From: Arthrobacter sp. B3I4
Lineage (GTDB): Bacteria; Actinomycetota; Actinomycetes; Actinomycetales; Micrococcaceae
Assembly (NCBI RefSeq): GCF_030816855.1
Contig: NZ_JAUSYK010000001.1
Location: 186,001-250,000, forward strand
Direction of reading: 5' to 3'
DNA: 64,000 nucleotides
The translations under genes and the position numbers were made by a program. This document shows positions 34,027-43,102 of the stretch, piece by piece. The stretch's first letter is position 1; each line of letters starts with the position of its first letter. Under the pieces are notes generated by a model. It was not told the origin of the DNA, did no database searches, and saw only the letters and a program-made list of their open reading frames with translations.

Positions 34027-36141
34027 CTAGACCCGGTAGATGTTGATGCTGTTGGCCTGGACCACGTCCCGTTCGCCGGAGGAGATCCGGGTGCCCTGGC
34101 GTTGGTCGTGTAAATCGGAGGTGGTCAGCCGCAATTCGTAGAGCCGGGGACCGGAGCCGTCGTCGTTAGGGACCGCCGGAAGCGTGACCTTCACGTCTTC
34201 AGCGCCGCCATTGACCACCACGAGACCGTCCACGCGGCCGACGTCGGACCCGAGCAGGAGCTGCACCACCCGGTGGCTCGGATCCTGCCACCGCTCGGCG
34301 GACATCTGTTCGCCATGCGCGTCGAACCAGTGGAAGTAGGACTGCTGCTCACGCGAGGGATAATCGTGCGGCTGGCCGGCGAGAAACTCCTTGCGCAGCC
34401 TGATCACACGCTTGGTACTGCGGAGCATGGAGTGCGACTCCGGGGTGCTGGTCCAGTCGATCCACGTGATGGGGTTGTCCTGGCAGTACGCGTTGTTGTT
34501 TCCCTGTTGGCTGCGGCCAAGCTCGTCGCCGGCGGTAATCATCGGCACGCCGAGAGAGATCATCAACGAGGCCATCAGGTTGCGGCTGCTCTGTGCCCGC
34601 CTTTTGAGGACGGCCTCATCCTCGGTCCGGCCCTCAAAGCCGTGGTTGTAGCTGCGGTTGTCGCCGTGGCCGTCGCGGTTCTGCTCACCGTTAGCCTCGT
34701 TGTGCTTGCGGTCGAAGGCGACCATATCGGCCAGGGTGAACCCGTCGTGGGCAGTGATGAAATTGACCGAAGCCAGCCGGCCCCGTCCCGAGGGTGCGAA
34801 GAGCTCCGCGGAACCCGAGAGCGCATCCGCGAGCCGTGCCACCGATCCGCCCTGCCCGCCGGCGTCGATGGCGGCCCGGTCGGCCAGCCAAAAGGTGCGC
34901 ACGGCGTCGCGGAAATGGTCGTTCCAGTCCACCCAGCCGACGGGGAAACGGCCGGTCTGCCACCCGCCGTAGCCGATGTCCCACGGTTCGGCGATGAGCT
35001 TCGCTTCGGACAGCACAGGGTCCGCTGCGACGGCGACCAGGAAGGGATGTCTCGGGTCGAACTCGTTCGCGGCGTTGCGGCACAAGGTAACGGCGAGGTC
35101 GAAACGGAAGCCGTCGACGTGGAATTCGTTCACCCAGTACCGCAGCGAGTCCAGCACCAGCTGCACCACGCGCGGCTCACCGAAGTTCAGTGTGTTGCCG
35201 CAGCCGGTGGTATCCACGTACTTGCCGTGTCCGTCGTGGCGGTAGTACTGCAGTTCGCCCAGGCCGCGGAAACTCAGTGTTGGCCCGTCGGTGCCGCCTT
35301 CCGCGGTGTGGTTATAGACGACGTCGAGGATTACCTCAAGCCCGGCTGCGTGCAGCAGCTTGACCATGCCCTTGAACTCGTCCTGCACTGCCTGCGGGCC
35401 CGACTCCCGGGCTGCCTGGGTGGCGTAGCCGGGATGCGGCGCGAAGAACGCCGCCGTGTTGTAGCCCCAGTAGTTGGTCAAGCCCAGGTTCTGCAGATGC
35501 AGTTCGTCGATGTGGAAGTGGACCGGCAAGAGCTGGACAGCGGTGACGCCGAGCGAAACCAGGTGCTCGACCATGGCCGGGTGCGCCATGCCGGCGTAGG
35601 TTCCCTGAAGATGCTCCGGGATGTCCGGATGCAGCATCGTCTGGCCGCGGACATGAGCCTCGTAGATGATGGTGTTGCGCCAGGGAGTCCGCGGACCCTG
35701 GTCCACGCCCCAGTCGAAGTCGCTCGACATCCGGACGCTGGTGATGAAGTTGTCCCGCTCATCCACGCCGCGGCCGTACGGGTCCAGCAGCAACGGCTGC
35801 ACGCCGTCGGCGTCGAAGTCCATCGTGGGCACCGGCAGGGGAAAGGCCTCGTCTGCCGGGGAGGCGCGCAGTCCATAACGCGAGCCGACGGGCAGGCCCT
35901 CGACGATGCCGTGGTGCACGCCGTCCGTGACGTTCGGCAGAGTGCTCACCTGCCAGTTGCCGCGGGGAACCTGGTACACGATCTCCAGAGTGGCTACGCC
36001 GGGGGCATAGACCGCCACGTTTGCAAAGCCGCCCCGGGGATCGTCCGTCACCGGAGAACCCGTGCGGGGGACGCTGACGCCGAGCGGCATCGGCCGCGAA
36101 GCATCCACGGTGGTAGCTGGCTCTACAAAGGACTTGACCAT
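34027..36141 (-). CDS. glgX: Glycogen debranching enzyme GlgX
   Basis: A 704-residue isoamylase-type GH13 enzyme that hydrolyses alpha-1,6 branches after phosphorylase trimming. An N-terminal CBM48-like domain (GFANVAVYAPGVATLEIVYQ) precedes the barrel at WRNTIIYEAHVRGQTMLHPDIP. The catalytic residues are Asp347 (GFRFDLAV), Glu385 (LIAEPWDIG) and Asp466 (TAHDGFTLAD). NEANGEQNRDGHGDNRSYN is a GlgX signature. The family is usually 650-720 residues. The ATG at 36139-36141 begins MVKSFVEPA. It works with GlgP (30-33 kb) in polymer breakdown. Confidence 0.94.
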   Translation of the reverse strand: MVKSFVEPATTVDASRPMPLGVSVPRTGSPVTDDPRGGFANVAVYAPGVATLEIVYQVPRGNWQVSTLPNVTDGVHHGIVEGLPVGSRYGLRASPADEAFPLPVPTMDFDADGVQPLLLDPYGRGVDERDNFITSVRMSSDFDWGVDQGPRTPWRNTIIYEAHVRGQTMLHPDIPEHLQGTYAGMAHPAMVEHLVSLGVTAVQLLPVHFHIDELHLQNLGLTNYWGYNTAAFFAPHPGYATQAARESGPQAVQDEFKGMVKLLHAAGLEVILDVVYNHTAEGGTDGPTLSFRGLGELQYYRHDGHGKYVDTTGCGNTLNFGEPRVVQLVLDSLRYWVNEFHVDGFRFDLAVTLCRNAANEFDPRHPFLVAVAADPVLSEAKLIAEPWDIGYGGWQTGRFPVGWVDWNDHFRDAVRTFWLADRAAIDAGGQGGSVARLADALSGSAELFAPSGRGRLASVNFITAHDGFTLADMVAFDRKHNEANGEQNRDGHGDNRSYNHGFEGRTEDEAVLKRRAQSSRNLMASLMISLGVPMITAGDELGRSQQGNNNAYCQDNPITWIDWTSTPESHSMLRSTKRVIRLRKEFLAGQPHDYPSREQQSYFHWFDAHGEQMSAERWQDPSHRVVQLLLGSDVGRVDGLVVVNGGAEDVKVTLPAVPNDDGSGPRLYELRLTTSDLHDQRQGTRISSGERDVVQANSINIYRV

Positions 36142-36256
36142 CGCTTATAGCTTAGCCGGGGACGACAAGTGGGGGCCTTTCCGTCCGGCCGGTTACGACG
36201 GCGCAGAGCCAGGGGCGCCGAGCCAGGGGCGCCTTCTGCCCTGCGCCGGCGTCGGG

Positions 36257-36943
36257 CTAGCCGATCGGCGCCGCCATCTCCCGGACGCGGTAGCTGGCGC
36301 CGATGGTTTCGCCGGTTACGGGGTCGCCCAGCTCCACACGCCAGGTGGGCGCGAATTGGTCCACGCCGTGGACCATGGCTACCGTGCCGGACAGCAGTAC
36401 CGTCCCGGGCTTGTTGAGGTTCCGCTCCTCGAGCTTTTCGATCCAGTAGTCCGGGCTCAGGAGCGCCCCCATGGTGCTGTCCTGGATTAGAGTTTCCACC
36501 CCGTCCTGGTCCGTGACCCATCCACGGATGGTAATGCTGTCCAGGTGGTCGCGAACGTCGTCGAGCCTCCAGGCTTTCTTGCCGAGAACGTCGGGGCTCG
36601 CGTTCTTGCTCCAAGCGACGCCGTGGACCTCCAAGGCGCGGTCCGTATGGTCGCAGGCCACCGTGAGCAAGGGGCCCTGATCCGAAATCACAAGGGCCCA
36701 CTCCGCTTCGCCGGAAGTCCTGGTGTGCTGGACGTCCACGACATCCGGCTGGGCAGCAAGATACGGGGACACGGGGTAAAGCGCCGGCGTGGTGCTTGGG
36801 CCCGGGACCCCGAGTTCGGCGAGCTCTGCGATGTGGGCCTGCACCTCGTCCTGCTCGCGCCCGGCGTACCCAGCGTTAAGGAGGTCGGTGACCTCCACGG
36901 AAACCGTGGAACCGTCCGTCAGTTCAAATGTCAGCTCAGTCAT
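36257..36943 (-). CDS. DUF2848 protein (fumarylacetoacetase-like fold)
   Basis: A 228-residue cytoplasmic protein matching the DUF2848 family, which is related to fumarylacetoacetate hydrolases. The recognisable stretch is VAWSKNASPDVLGKKAWRLDDV, followed by LIQDSTMGALLSPDYWI and LLSGTVAMVHG, in line with the C-terminal FAH-like core. Fumarylacetoacetase relatives cleave C-C bonds or isomerise/decarboxylate keto acids using a metal; no reaction is established for DUF2848 to my knowledge. The ATG (36941-36943) has AAGGACTGACC upstream. It is divergent from an MHS-type transporter gene and near a GntR regulator and an amidohydrolase; the set looks like a small catabolic module. Confidence 0.8.
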   Translation of the reverse strand: MTELTFELTDGSTVSVEVTDLLNAGYAGREQDEVQAHIAELAELGVPGPSTTPALYPVSPYLAAQPDVVDVQHTRTSGEAEWALVISDQGPLLTVACDHTDRALEVHGVAWSKNASPDVLGKKAWRLDDVRDHLDSITIRGWVTDQDGVETLIQDSTMGALLSPDYWIEKLEERNLNKPGTVLLSGTVAMVHGVDQFAPTWRVELGDPVTGETIGASYRVREMAAPIG

Positions 36944-36979
36944 GGTCAGTCCTTCTTGGTCGGGTCCCTGAATTCACAC

Positions 36980-36998
36980 AGTGTTTACAAATAACACT
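36980..36998. promoter_or_regulatory. Inverted repeat AGTGTT-N7-AACACT
   Basis: A perfect 6-bp inverted repeat lies 37 bases upstream of the DUF2848 start, in the 137-bp divergent promoter region shared with the MFS transporter. It differs in sequence from the GTATAC-type sites. Confidence 0.35.
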
Positions 36999-37022
36999 CG
37001 CCATATCGGTGTTCGTATGCCT

Positions 37023-37041
37023 AATGTATACAACATGCATA
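37023..37041. promoter_or_regulatory. GntR/FCD-type operator candidate before the MFS gene
   Basis: It contains the 8-bp palindrome TGTATACA (37025-37032) followed by ACATGCAT. The same GTATAC core with ATGCA nearby occurs over the gntR start at 39118-39137. FadR-like GntR regulators with FCD domains often bind TNGTNNNACNA-type sites, and this fits loosely. Confidence 0.6.
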
Positions 37042-37080
37042 GGGAGTGACGCCAGTCACCTGCAAGCGAAAGGAAGCCCC

Positions 37081-38448
37081 ATGGCAGCCAACCCCGAGTC
37101 CGCGGCGCCGCCGGCGCCGGAGGAGTCTTTGGACAGGAAGAGCCTCCTCAAGGCCTTCGCCGCCAGCCTCACCGGCACGTCCCTAGAGTGGTACGACTTC
37201 GCCGTCTACTCTGCGGCCGCCGCCGTAGTCTTCCCGGCTATTTTCTTTCCGGCCAGCGATCCTCTGACCGGAACCATGCTGGCGTTCTCGACATATGCGG
37301 TGGGCTACGTCTCGCGGCCGGTAGGCGGAATCATCTTCGGCCGGCTGGGTGACCGGATTGGGCGAAAGAAGGTGCTGGTGGTGACGTTGATGCTCATCGG
37401 CCTCGCCACTTTCCTTATCGGCCTGCTGCCCACGTACAACAACGTCGGCATGGTCGCCGGTGCACTGCTCGTGGTGTTGCGCTTCGCGCAGGGCGTTGGT
37501 GTGGGCGGCGAGTGGGGCTCCGCGGTGCTGCTCTCCAGTGAATTCGGCGACCCTCGGCGCCGCGGCTTTTGGTCCTCTGCTGCCCAGATCGGCCCGCCGG
37601 CCGGCAACCTTCTGGCCAACGGTGCGCTGGCTTTGCTGACCACTTTGCTTTCCGAGCAGGCCTTCCTTGATTACGGCTGGCGCATAGCGTTCCTCGTGTC
37701 TGCCATTCTCGTCGGCTTCGGTCTCTGGATCCGCTTGAAGCTGGAAGACACCCCGGTGTTCCGTGCCATCGAAGCGAAAGGCGACGCACCCAACGCCCCC
37801 ATCACCGAGGTCTTCAAGCACGAACTGCGTCCGCTGGTTGCGGCCGTCCTGAGCCGCGTCGGACCGGACGTGCTCTACGCCATGTTCACGGTGTTCACCC
37901 TGACCTACGGGACAACGGCGCTGGGCCTTCAGCGCAACCAGGTGCTCATCGCGGTCATGATTGGCTCCGCTTTCCAACTGGTGTGCATCCCGCTCGCCGG
38001 CGCGGTATCGGACCGGATCAACCGCCGCCTGGTCTACGGCGGTGCCGCCGTCGCCGGCGCCATTTGGTCATACATCTTCTTCATAGTTCTGGCCGGTAAA
38101 TCGCCAGTGGTGCTTGTGGTCGGCATCGTATTGGGGCTGCTGACCCACTCGTTCATGTATGGCCCCCAGGCGGCCTTCGTCGTCGAACAGTTCTCCCCCA
38201 GGCTTCGCTCCACCGGCTCTTCTCTTGCCTACACGTTCGCCGGGGTGATCGGCGGGGCCATCGCGCCGCTGATGTTCACCGTCCTGTTGAGCGCGTTCAA
38301 CAGCTGGGTTCCAGTCGCGGCCTATGTCACCGTCGCCTGCGTCCTGACGCTCGTGGGGCTGCTCCTTGGGCGGGACTCGAATGTTCAGGAGGACGAGGAT
38401 TACCTCGAGAGCTACGCCGAAATCCAGACCGTCCGGGCCGGGGCATAG
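37081..38448 (+). CDS. MFS transporter, metabolite:H+ symporter (MHS) type
   Basis: A 455-residue, 12-helix major facilitator of the MHS/ShiA-ProP group. The N-terminal signature is AASLTGTSLEWYDFAVYSAAAA, and the loop 2-3 motif is GRLGDRIGRKKVLV; GVGVGGEWGSAVLLSSEF is also characteristic. Such proteins import organic acids, betaines or aromatic acids with protons. The ATG at 37081 is preceded by AAAGGAAG; a longer in-frame extension upstream crosses the promoter region and is not protein-like. It is convergent with gntR (6-base gap) and divergent from the DUF2848 gene, suggesting it imports the substrate handled by the module. Confidence 0.88.
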   Translation: MAANPESAAPPAPEESLDRKSLLKAFAASLTGTSLEWYDFAVYSAAAAVVFPAIFFPASDPLTGTMLAFSTYAVGYVSRPVGGIIFGRLGDRIGRKKVLVVTLMLIGLATFLIGLLPTYNNVGMVAGALLVVLRFAQGVGVGGEWGSAVLLSSEFGDPRRRGFWSSAAQIGPPAGNLLANGALALLTTLLSEQAFLDYGWRIAFLVSAILVGFGLWIRLKLEDTPVFRAIEAKGDAPNAPITEVFKHELRPLVAAVLSRVGPDVLYAMFTVFTLTYGTTALGLQRNQVLIAVMIGSAFQLVCIPLAGAVSDRINRRLVYGGAAVAGAIWSYIFFIVLAGKSPVVLVVGIVLGLLTHSFMYGPQAAFVVEQFSPRLRSTGSSLAYTFAGVIGGAIAPLMFTVLLSAFNSWVPVAAYVTVACVLTLVGLLLGRDSNVQEDEDYLESYAEIQTVRAGA

Positions 38449-38454
38449 GCCGGA

Positions 38455-39123
38455 TCAGGCCCGAAGGAACAAATCGAGCGTGACGGCGAGGTGATGGTCG
38501 ATGGCTGCCTGTGCGGCCTCCACCTCACCTCGCCGGAGTGCGGCCAGGATGACGCCGTGCTCGTCGCAGACTCGGATCTGACGGTCCTGCGTGCGGAAGA
38601 GCGCTTCGACACCGACGAAAACCTGACGGGCGCGCAGCCGGTTGTAGGTCTGCGAAATGAGCTCATTGGCACCCGCGTCGACGAGGAGCTGATGGAAATG
38701 CTGATCCAGCCGAATGAATTCCGTCGCCTGGTCCCGGCCGGCTTCGCCGGTCGTCTCGGCCAGGATCTTGCGCTGCTCGTCGAGGGTCTCTGCCATCTGC
38801 TCCACCGGAGCCGTTCCATCGCGGATAGTCGTAGCCGCCACGTGTCGTTCCAAGACTCCGCGCAACTCGAACAGTTCGGCGATCTGGCGACCCGAAATGA
38901 CCGGAATCAAGGCGCCCCTGTTCGGGATCAACTCAATCAACCCGTCCGAAACCAGCAGCAGCAGCGCTTCACGAACCGGGGTGCGCGACACACCGATGTC
39001 CTTGGCGAGTTCTTGCTCATTGACGAACTTGCCCTGCATGGTGGGGTCCACGAGTATCTGGTCCCGCAAATATTCGTAGGCCCTTTGCCGGCCTGTCGCT
39101 GCATCCCCTGATCGCTGTTGCAT
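38455..39123 (-). CDS. GntR-family transcriptional regulator (FCD domain)
   Basis: A 222-residue regulator of the FadR subfamily. The winged helix spans about residues 12-80 with ELAKDIGVSRTPVREALLLLVSDGLIEL. The all-helical FCD effector domain follows, with metal-ligand-like positions (RLDQHFHQLLVDAG and a late HGVILAAL... His). The ATG at 39121-39123 sits inside a GTATAC-containing palindrome, and no ribosome-binding site is visible; TAAAGT just before it could be part of the promoter, so expression may be leaderless and autoregulated. A similar site precedes the MFS gene. It probably responds to an acid or amide substrate of the module. Confidence 0.9.
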   Translation of the reverse strand: MQQRSGDAATGRQRAYEYLRDQILVDPTMQGKFVNEQELAKDIGVSRTPVREALLLLVSDGLIELIPNRGALIPVISGRQIAELFELRGVLERHVAATTIRDGTAPVEQMAETLDEQRKILAETTGEAGRDQATEFIRLDQHFHQLLVDAGANELISQTYNRLRARQVFVGVEALFRTQDRQIRVCDEHGVILAALRRGEVEAAQAAIDHHLAVTLDLFLRA

Positions 39124-39137
39124 ACTTTACGTATACA
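39117..39137. promoter_or_regulatory. GntR operator candidate between gntR and the amidohydrolase gene
   Basis: On the minus strand it reads TGTATACGTAAAGTATGCA, sharing GTATAC and ATGCA with the site at 37023. It covers the gntR start codon and lies 18 bases upstream of the divergent hydrolase start, so one bound dimer could control both genes. Confidence 0.6.
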
Positions 39138-39154
39138 CCAATTTGGAGGTAACT

Positions 39155-39961
39155 GTGCGCGTAGCACTTGCTCAAATCATCACGGGCCGCGAGCTTGACC
39201 AGAATCTTGATCTGGTGCGGGACTACACCGGCAAGGCCAAAGCCGGCGGTGCAGACCTGGTGGTCTTCCCGGAAGCGACCATGCGCGCCTTTGGTCATTC
39301 GCTGCTGGACATCGCCGAACCCCTGGACGGCCCATGGGCGTCGGAGGTCCGTGCCATCGCCGCGGAAGAGGGCATCGTCATTGCCGCCGGCATGTTCACG
39401 CCGGGCGCGTCCGACGCCGGAGCGGCCAAGGTCCGCAACACCCTGCTGGTCACCGGGCCGGGCGTCGAGGGAAGCTACGACAAGATCCACCTGTACGACG
39501 CCTTCGGCTTCGCCGAGTCCGATACCGTGGACGCCGGCACGAAGCCCGTGACGTTCGACGTCGACGGCGTCACCTTCGGCCTGGCCACGTGCTACGACGT
39601 GCGGTTCCCGGACCTGTTCACCGAAAACGCCGAACGCGGCGCCCTGGTCAACATCGTTTGTGCCTCGTGGGGAGCCGGGCCGGGCAAGGTCGATCAGTGG
39701 AAGCTGCTGGCCCGCGCCCGCGCTGTTGACTCCACCACGTACGTCCTCGCTTGCGGACAGGGCGACCCGGCCAGCGTCGGTCTCGAAGCCAAGGGGTCCG
39801 CTCCTACCGGCGTCGGGCACTCCGCCGTCGTGTCTCCGTTCGGCGAAGTTCTCCAGGAACTCGAGGGCGCCCCTGGACTGCTCTTCGCGGACCTGGACCC
39901 CGCCGTCGTCCGGGACGCCCGCACCAAGCTCCCGGTCCTCGCCAACCGCCACAAGTTCTAA
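39155..39961 (+). CDS. Carbon-nitrogen hydrolase (nitrilase superfamily)
   Basis: A 268-residue amidohydrolase of the nitrilase superfamily that should hydrolyse a carbon-nitrogen bond in an amide, ureide or similar. The catalytic triad is visible: Glu40 in VVFPEATM, Lys110 in SYDKIHLYD and Cys146 in GLATCYDVRFP. It resembles omega-amidase / deaminated-glutathione amidase-like proteins, but the substrate is not resolved. I start at GTG 39155 because GGAGGT lies just upstream (39145-39150); the TTG at 39143 would overlap that site. It is divergent from gntR and shares its operator, so it probably belongs with the MFS and DUF2848 genes. Confidence 0.9.
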   Translation: MRVALAQIITGRELDQNLDLVRDYTGKAKAGGADLVVFPEATMRAFGHSLLDIAEPLDGPWASEVRAIAAEEGIVIAAGMFTPGASDAGAAKVRNTLLVTGPGVEGSYDKIHLYDAFGFAESDTVDAGTKPVTFDVDGVTFGLATCYDVRFPDLFTENAERGALVNIVCASWGAGPGKVDQWKLLARARAVDSTTYVLACGQGDPASVGLEAKGSAPTGVGHSAVVSPFGEVLQELEGAPGLLFADLDPAVVRDARTKLPVLANRHKF

Positions 39962-39985
39962 ACCCGGACGCCGGATCAAGCGCGG

Positions 39986-40045
39986 CGACGCGCAAATGCC
40001 CTGACGCTACCGGTATTCCCGGAGCATCAGGGCATTTGCGCGTCG
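39986..40045. terminator. Long hairpin between convergent genes (19-bp perfect stem)
   Basis: CGACGCGCAAATGCCCTGA (39986-40004) and its exact reverse complement (40027-40045) surround a 22-bp centre. It lies between the convergent amidohydrolase and rlmB genes and could stop transcription from both sides. No T-run follows on either strand, so it may instead be a dispersed palindromic repeat. Confidence 0.55.
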
Positions 40046-40063
40046 ATGTAACAGAGGGGGGGG

Positions 40064-41056
40064 TTACTTGGCGGCGCGCTGGCGGGAGATTTCGTAGAGG
40101 GAGATGCCGACAGCCATGGAGGCGTTGAGCGATTCCATCGCGGAGTCGATCGGGATGGAGACGATCTGGTCGCAGTTTTCGCGGACCAGCCGGCTCAGGC
40201 CCTTGCCTTCAGACCCGACAACAACGCAGACCGGCTCGGTGGCCAGAGCCAGATCGGGCAGCGAGACGTCGCCGTCGCCGTCGAGGCCCAGCACGTAGAT
40301 GCCCATGTTCTTGAAGGCCTTGAGTGTGCTGTTGAGGTTCGCGGCACGGGCCACGGGGACGCGGACGGCGGCACCGGCGCTGGTCTTCCAGGCCGAGGCG
40401 GTGACACCGACCGAGCGGCGTTCCGGCACGACCACGCCGTGGCCGCTGAACGCGGAGACGGAGCGGATGATGGCGCCGAGGTTACGCGGGTCGGTAATGC
40501 CGTCGAGGGCCACGAAGAGCGGGGCGTTGGCGATGTGGCCCTTCTTCCAGCCCTCGATGGTTTCCTCGGCCAGCTCGTAGGCGTCCTGGTATTCGTACGG
40601 CGGGATCTGAAGTACAAGGCCCTGGTGGATGGCGTCGTCAGTCATCCGGTCCAGTTCGGGCTTGCCGGTTTCCAGCAGCGGAATGCCGCGTTCGGCCGCG
40701 AGCTTGAGGGACTCCTTGACGCGGTCGTCCATCTCGATCCGGATGGCGACGTGCAGGGCTTTGGCCGGGATGCCGGCGCGCAGGGCCTCGACGACGGAGT
40801 TGCGGCCGGTCACGACCTCCTCGGTGGCACGGCCCTTGGGACCGGAACGGGCGCCGGCGCCGGCGCTGCGGGTTCCCGGTCCGCGCTTGGCCGCGGAGCG
40901 TTCCGCGAGCTGCTTGCTCTTGTGGGCCTTGTGGTAGGGACGGTCCTCCGCTTTCGGAGTGGGCCCCTTGCCCTCGAGGGCCTTGCGGCCGTGACCGCCG
41001 GTCCCGACAGTGGGGCCCTTCTTCTGTTTGACCGAGCGGCGACCGTTGTTGGCCAT
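40064..41056 (-). CDS. rlmB: 23S rRNA (guanosine-2'-O)-methyltransferase RlmB (TrmH/SpoU family)
   Basis: A 330-residue SPOUT methyltransferase. The basic, disordered first ~85 residues are followed by a substrate-binding domain (TGRNSVVEALRAG) and the knotted SAM-binding domain with ALDGITDPRNLGAIIRSVSAFSGHG, VCVVVGSEGKGLSRLV and ESLNASMAVGISLYE, the three SpoU motifs. RlmB methylates G2251 in the peptidyl-transferase loop. The Lys/Gly-rich N-terminal extension is typical of actinobacterial members. I start at ATG 41054-41056 (MANNGRRSVKQ), with AAGGGTG upstream; a GTG three codons earlier overlaps that site. Same strand as cysS, 123 bases downstream. Confidence 0.92.
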   Translation of the reverse strand: MANNGRRSVKQKKGPTVGTGGHGRKALEGKGPTPKAEDRPYHKAHKSKQLAERSAAKRGPGTRSAGAGARSGPKGRATEEVVTGRNSVVEALRAGIPAKALHVAIRIEMDDRVKESLKLAAERGIPLLETGKPELDRMTDDAIHQGLVLQIPPYEYQDAYELAEETIEGWKKGHIANAPLFVALDGITDPRNLGAIIRSVSAFSGHGVVVPERRSVGVTASAWKTSAGAAVRVPVARAANLNSTLKAFKNMGIYVLGLDGDGDVSLPDLALATEPVCVVVGSEGKGLSRLVRENCDQIVSIPIDSAMESLNASMAVGISLYEISRQRAAK

Positions 41057-41179
41057 GAGTTTCACCCTTTTAACTACGCGATTCGTGAATAAGTCTGGAC
41101 TCCAGTCTACTGACCCGCGTTAAATCCTCGACCGGGCAGTTTCTCCGGCACGGCTCGCCGGTGTGCCTCGCAAGCGGGT

Positions 41180-42628
41180 TCAGCTGCGCTTGAGGCTCCA
41201 GCTCGCGCCGTCGGCACCGTCCTCGACGACGACGCCGGCCCCCGCCAGGGTGTCCCGGATGGCGTCCGAGGCGGCCCAGTCCTTGCCGGCCCGGGCCTGC
41301 GCGCGGGCGGCGAGCTGGGCTTCGACCAGGACGCCAAGGGCAGTCGTGGCCTGCTGGTCCACCGCCGGGGCGGCGGCGTCGTTCAGCCCAAGGACACCCA
41401 TCATGGCTGTGACGCCGGCGAGTGCCTGCCGGGCGTTGTCGGGCTCCCCCGCGGTGAGCGCGGTGTTGCCGGCCCGGACGGTTTCGTGCAGGACCGCCAG
41501 GGCCTGCGGCACGTTAAGGTCATCGTCCATGGCGGCCACGAAGGCGTCCGGGACGATGCCGTCGCCCGTTGTTGGGCCGCCGACGGAAAGGGCCCGGGCG
41601 GCACGGTCGATAAAGCCGTCAATCCGCTCGACGGCGGCAGCCGCCTCCTGCAGCGAGGTCGGCTGGTAGTCGAGCACCGAGCGGTACTGGGCCTGCCCGA
41701 GGTAGTAGCGGACCACGCGCGGCGGGGCCAACTCCAGCATCTCGGCGGGGCTGACCGTGTTGCCGATGGACTTCGACATCTTCTCGCCCGCGTAAGTCAC
41801 CATGCCGTTGTGCATCCAGAAGTTCGCGAAGCCGTGGCCCGCCGCCTGGGACTGGGCCATCTCATTTTCATGGTGGGGAAAGCGCAGGTCCAGGCCGCCG
41901 CCGTGGATGTCGAACTCGGTCCCGAGGTACTTGGTGACCATCGCGGAGCATTCCAGGTGCCAGCCGGGCCGGCCGGCGCCCCACGGCGAGGCCCAGCTCG
42001 CCGTCGTCGGCTCCCCCTCTTTGTGCCCCTTCCACAGGGCGAAATCGCGGGGGTCCTTCTTGCCGCGCGGGTCCGCGTCCGTGGCGCCCTGCATGTCGTC
42101 GATATTTTGCCGCGTCAGCGAGCCGTATTTGGACCACGAGCGGACGTCGAAGTAGACGTCGCCGGAGCCGTCCAGGGCCGGGTAGGCATGGCCGCGGTCG
42201 ATCAGCTGGGCGATCAGGGCATGCATCTCGGGGATGTGGCCCGTGGCCCGCGGTTCATAGGTGGGACGGGAAACGCCCAAAGTGTCGTAGGCCTTGAGGA
42301 ATTCCTGCTCATACCGGTAGGCCAGCGCCCACCATTCCTCATCCCGGACCGTTCCAGGCTCGGCAGGGAAGTCCGCCGCGAAGGATTCCGCGGACTTGGC
42401 GAGGATCTTGTCGTCGATGTCGGTCACATTGCGGACCACCGTGACGCGGAAGCCGCGGTAGTCCAGCCAACGCGTGAGCTGGTCAAAGGCGATCGCGGAA
42501 CGGATGTGGCCGACGTGCGGCATGCCCTGCACCGTGGCACCGCAGTAATACAGGCTCACCTTGCCGGGAACCAGAGGAACGAAGTCACGGACTTCGGCGG
42601 ATGCTGTGTCGTAGAAGCGCAGGGTCAC
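41180..42628 (-). CDS. cysS: Cysteinyl-tRNA synthetase
   Basis: A 482-residue class I aminoacyl-tRNA synthetase that charges tRNA-Cys. The HIGH-type motif is [10 protein letters not shown] (around residue 37), the early zinc Cys is in YYCGATVQG, and the KMSKS loop is [24 protein letters not shown] is the diagnostic zinc/active-site stretch. The C-terminal region holds the DALR-type helical domain. Start is GTG 42626-42628 with GGAG just upstream. Position upstream of rlmB and downstream of ispD/ispF matches the actinobacterial order. Confidence 0.96.
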   Translation of the reverse strand: MTLRFYDTASAEVRDFVPLVPGKVSLYYCGATVQGMPHVGHIRSAIAFDQLTRWLDYRGFRVTVVRNVTDIDDKILAKSAESFAADFPAEPGTVRDEEWWALAYRYEQEFLKAYDTLGVSRPTYEPRATGHIPEMHALIAQLIDRGHAYPALDGSGDVYFDVRSWSKYGSLTRQNIDDMQGATDADPRGKKDPRDFALWKGHKEGEPTTASWASPWGAGRPGWHLECSAMVTKYLGTEFDIHGGGLDLRFPHHENEMAQSQAAGHGFANFWMHNGMVTYAGEKMSKSIGNTVSPAEMLELAPPRVVRYYLGQAQYRSVLDYQPTSLQEAAAAVERIDGFIDRAARALSVGGPTTGDGIVPDAFVAAMDDDLNVPQALAVLHETVRAGNTALTAGEPDNARQALAGVTAMMGVLGLNDAAAPAVDQQATTALGVLVEAQLAARAQARAGKDWAASDAIRDTLAGAGVVVEDGADGASWSLKRS

Positions 42629-42683
42629 CGCTCCAGATTAGCCGATGGCGGCGGGCCGGGACGTGCCTCGTCTGCCGTTCCGG

Positions 42684-43037
42684 CTACTTGCAGTGCTGGC
42701 CGATCCGGTCCATCTGCTGCCGGAGCTGCGTCAGCTGGCCGGAGGTCTGGACCCCGGTGGAGCTCTCCCCTACCTGCTTCATAATGTCCGCCATCTTCTG
42801 GATGGGCTCGCCGACCTCCGGGGCCACCTTGTCCGCCACCTCCTGGTAGTGCCGGCCGATCTGGGCAGCCTTTTCCTTGTCGCTGCCGGTGGGGGTGAAC
42901 GTGTCCGTGTTCAAAAACTTGCAGCTTTCGTCCACGTTCATCCGGGGCGTGGTGCTCGCTGCCGGGGTGGGAGTACCGGCGCACCCGGACAGCAGCATTC
43001 CGGCGGCAAGAACGACGGCGGGAAGCGACTTTTTCAC
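42684..43037 (-). CDS. Small lipoprotein of unknown function
   Basis: A 117-residue secreted protein with a type II signal peptide: Lys-Lys at the start, a hydrophobic stretch (AVVLAAGMLL) and lipobox LSGC, Cys19. The mature part is Thr/Pro-rich at first and then mostly helical and charged, with Cys residues in ESCKFLN and at the C-terminal HCK, which might form a disulfide. I recognise no domain. It lies between cysS and ispF on the same strand. Confidence 0.8.
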   Translation of the reverse strand: MKKSLPAVVLAAGMLLSGCAGTPTPAASTTPRMNVDESCKFLNTDTFTPTGSDKEKAAQIGRHYQEVADKVAPEVGEPIQKMADIMKQVGESSTGVQTSGQLTQLRQQMDRIGQHCK

Positions 43038-43102
43038 GGGGAGTCTCCTGACGTTTCGGGAGGGGTTGTCCCTTAAGCGTAGGCCCTGCCGCCCGGACCG
43101 GC

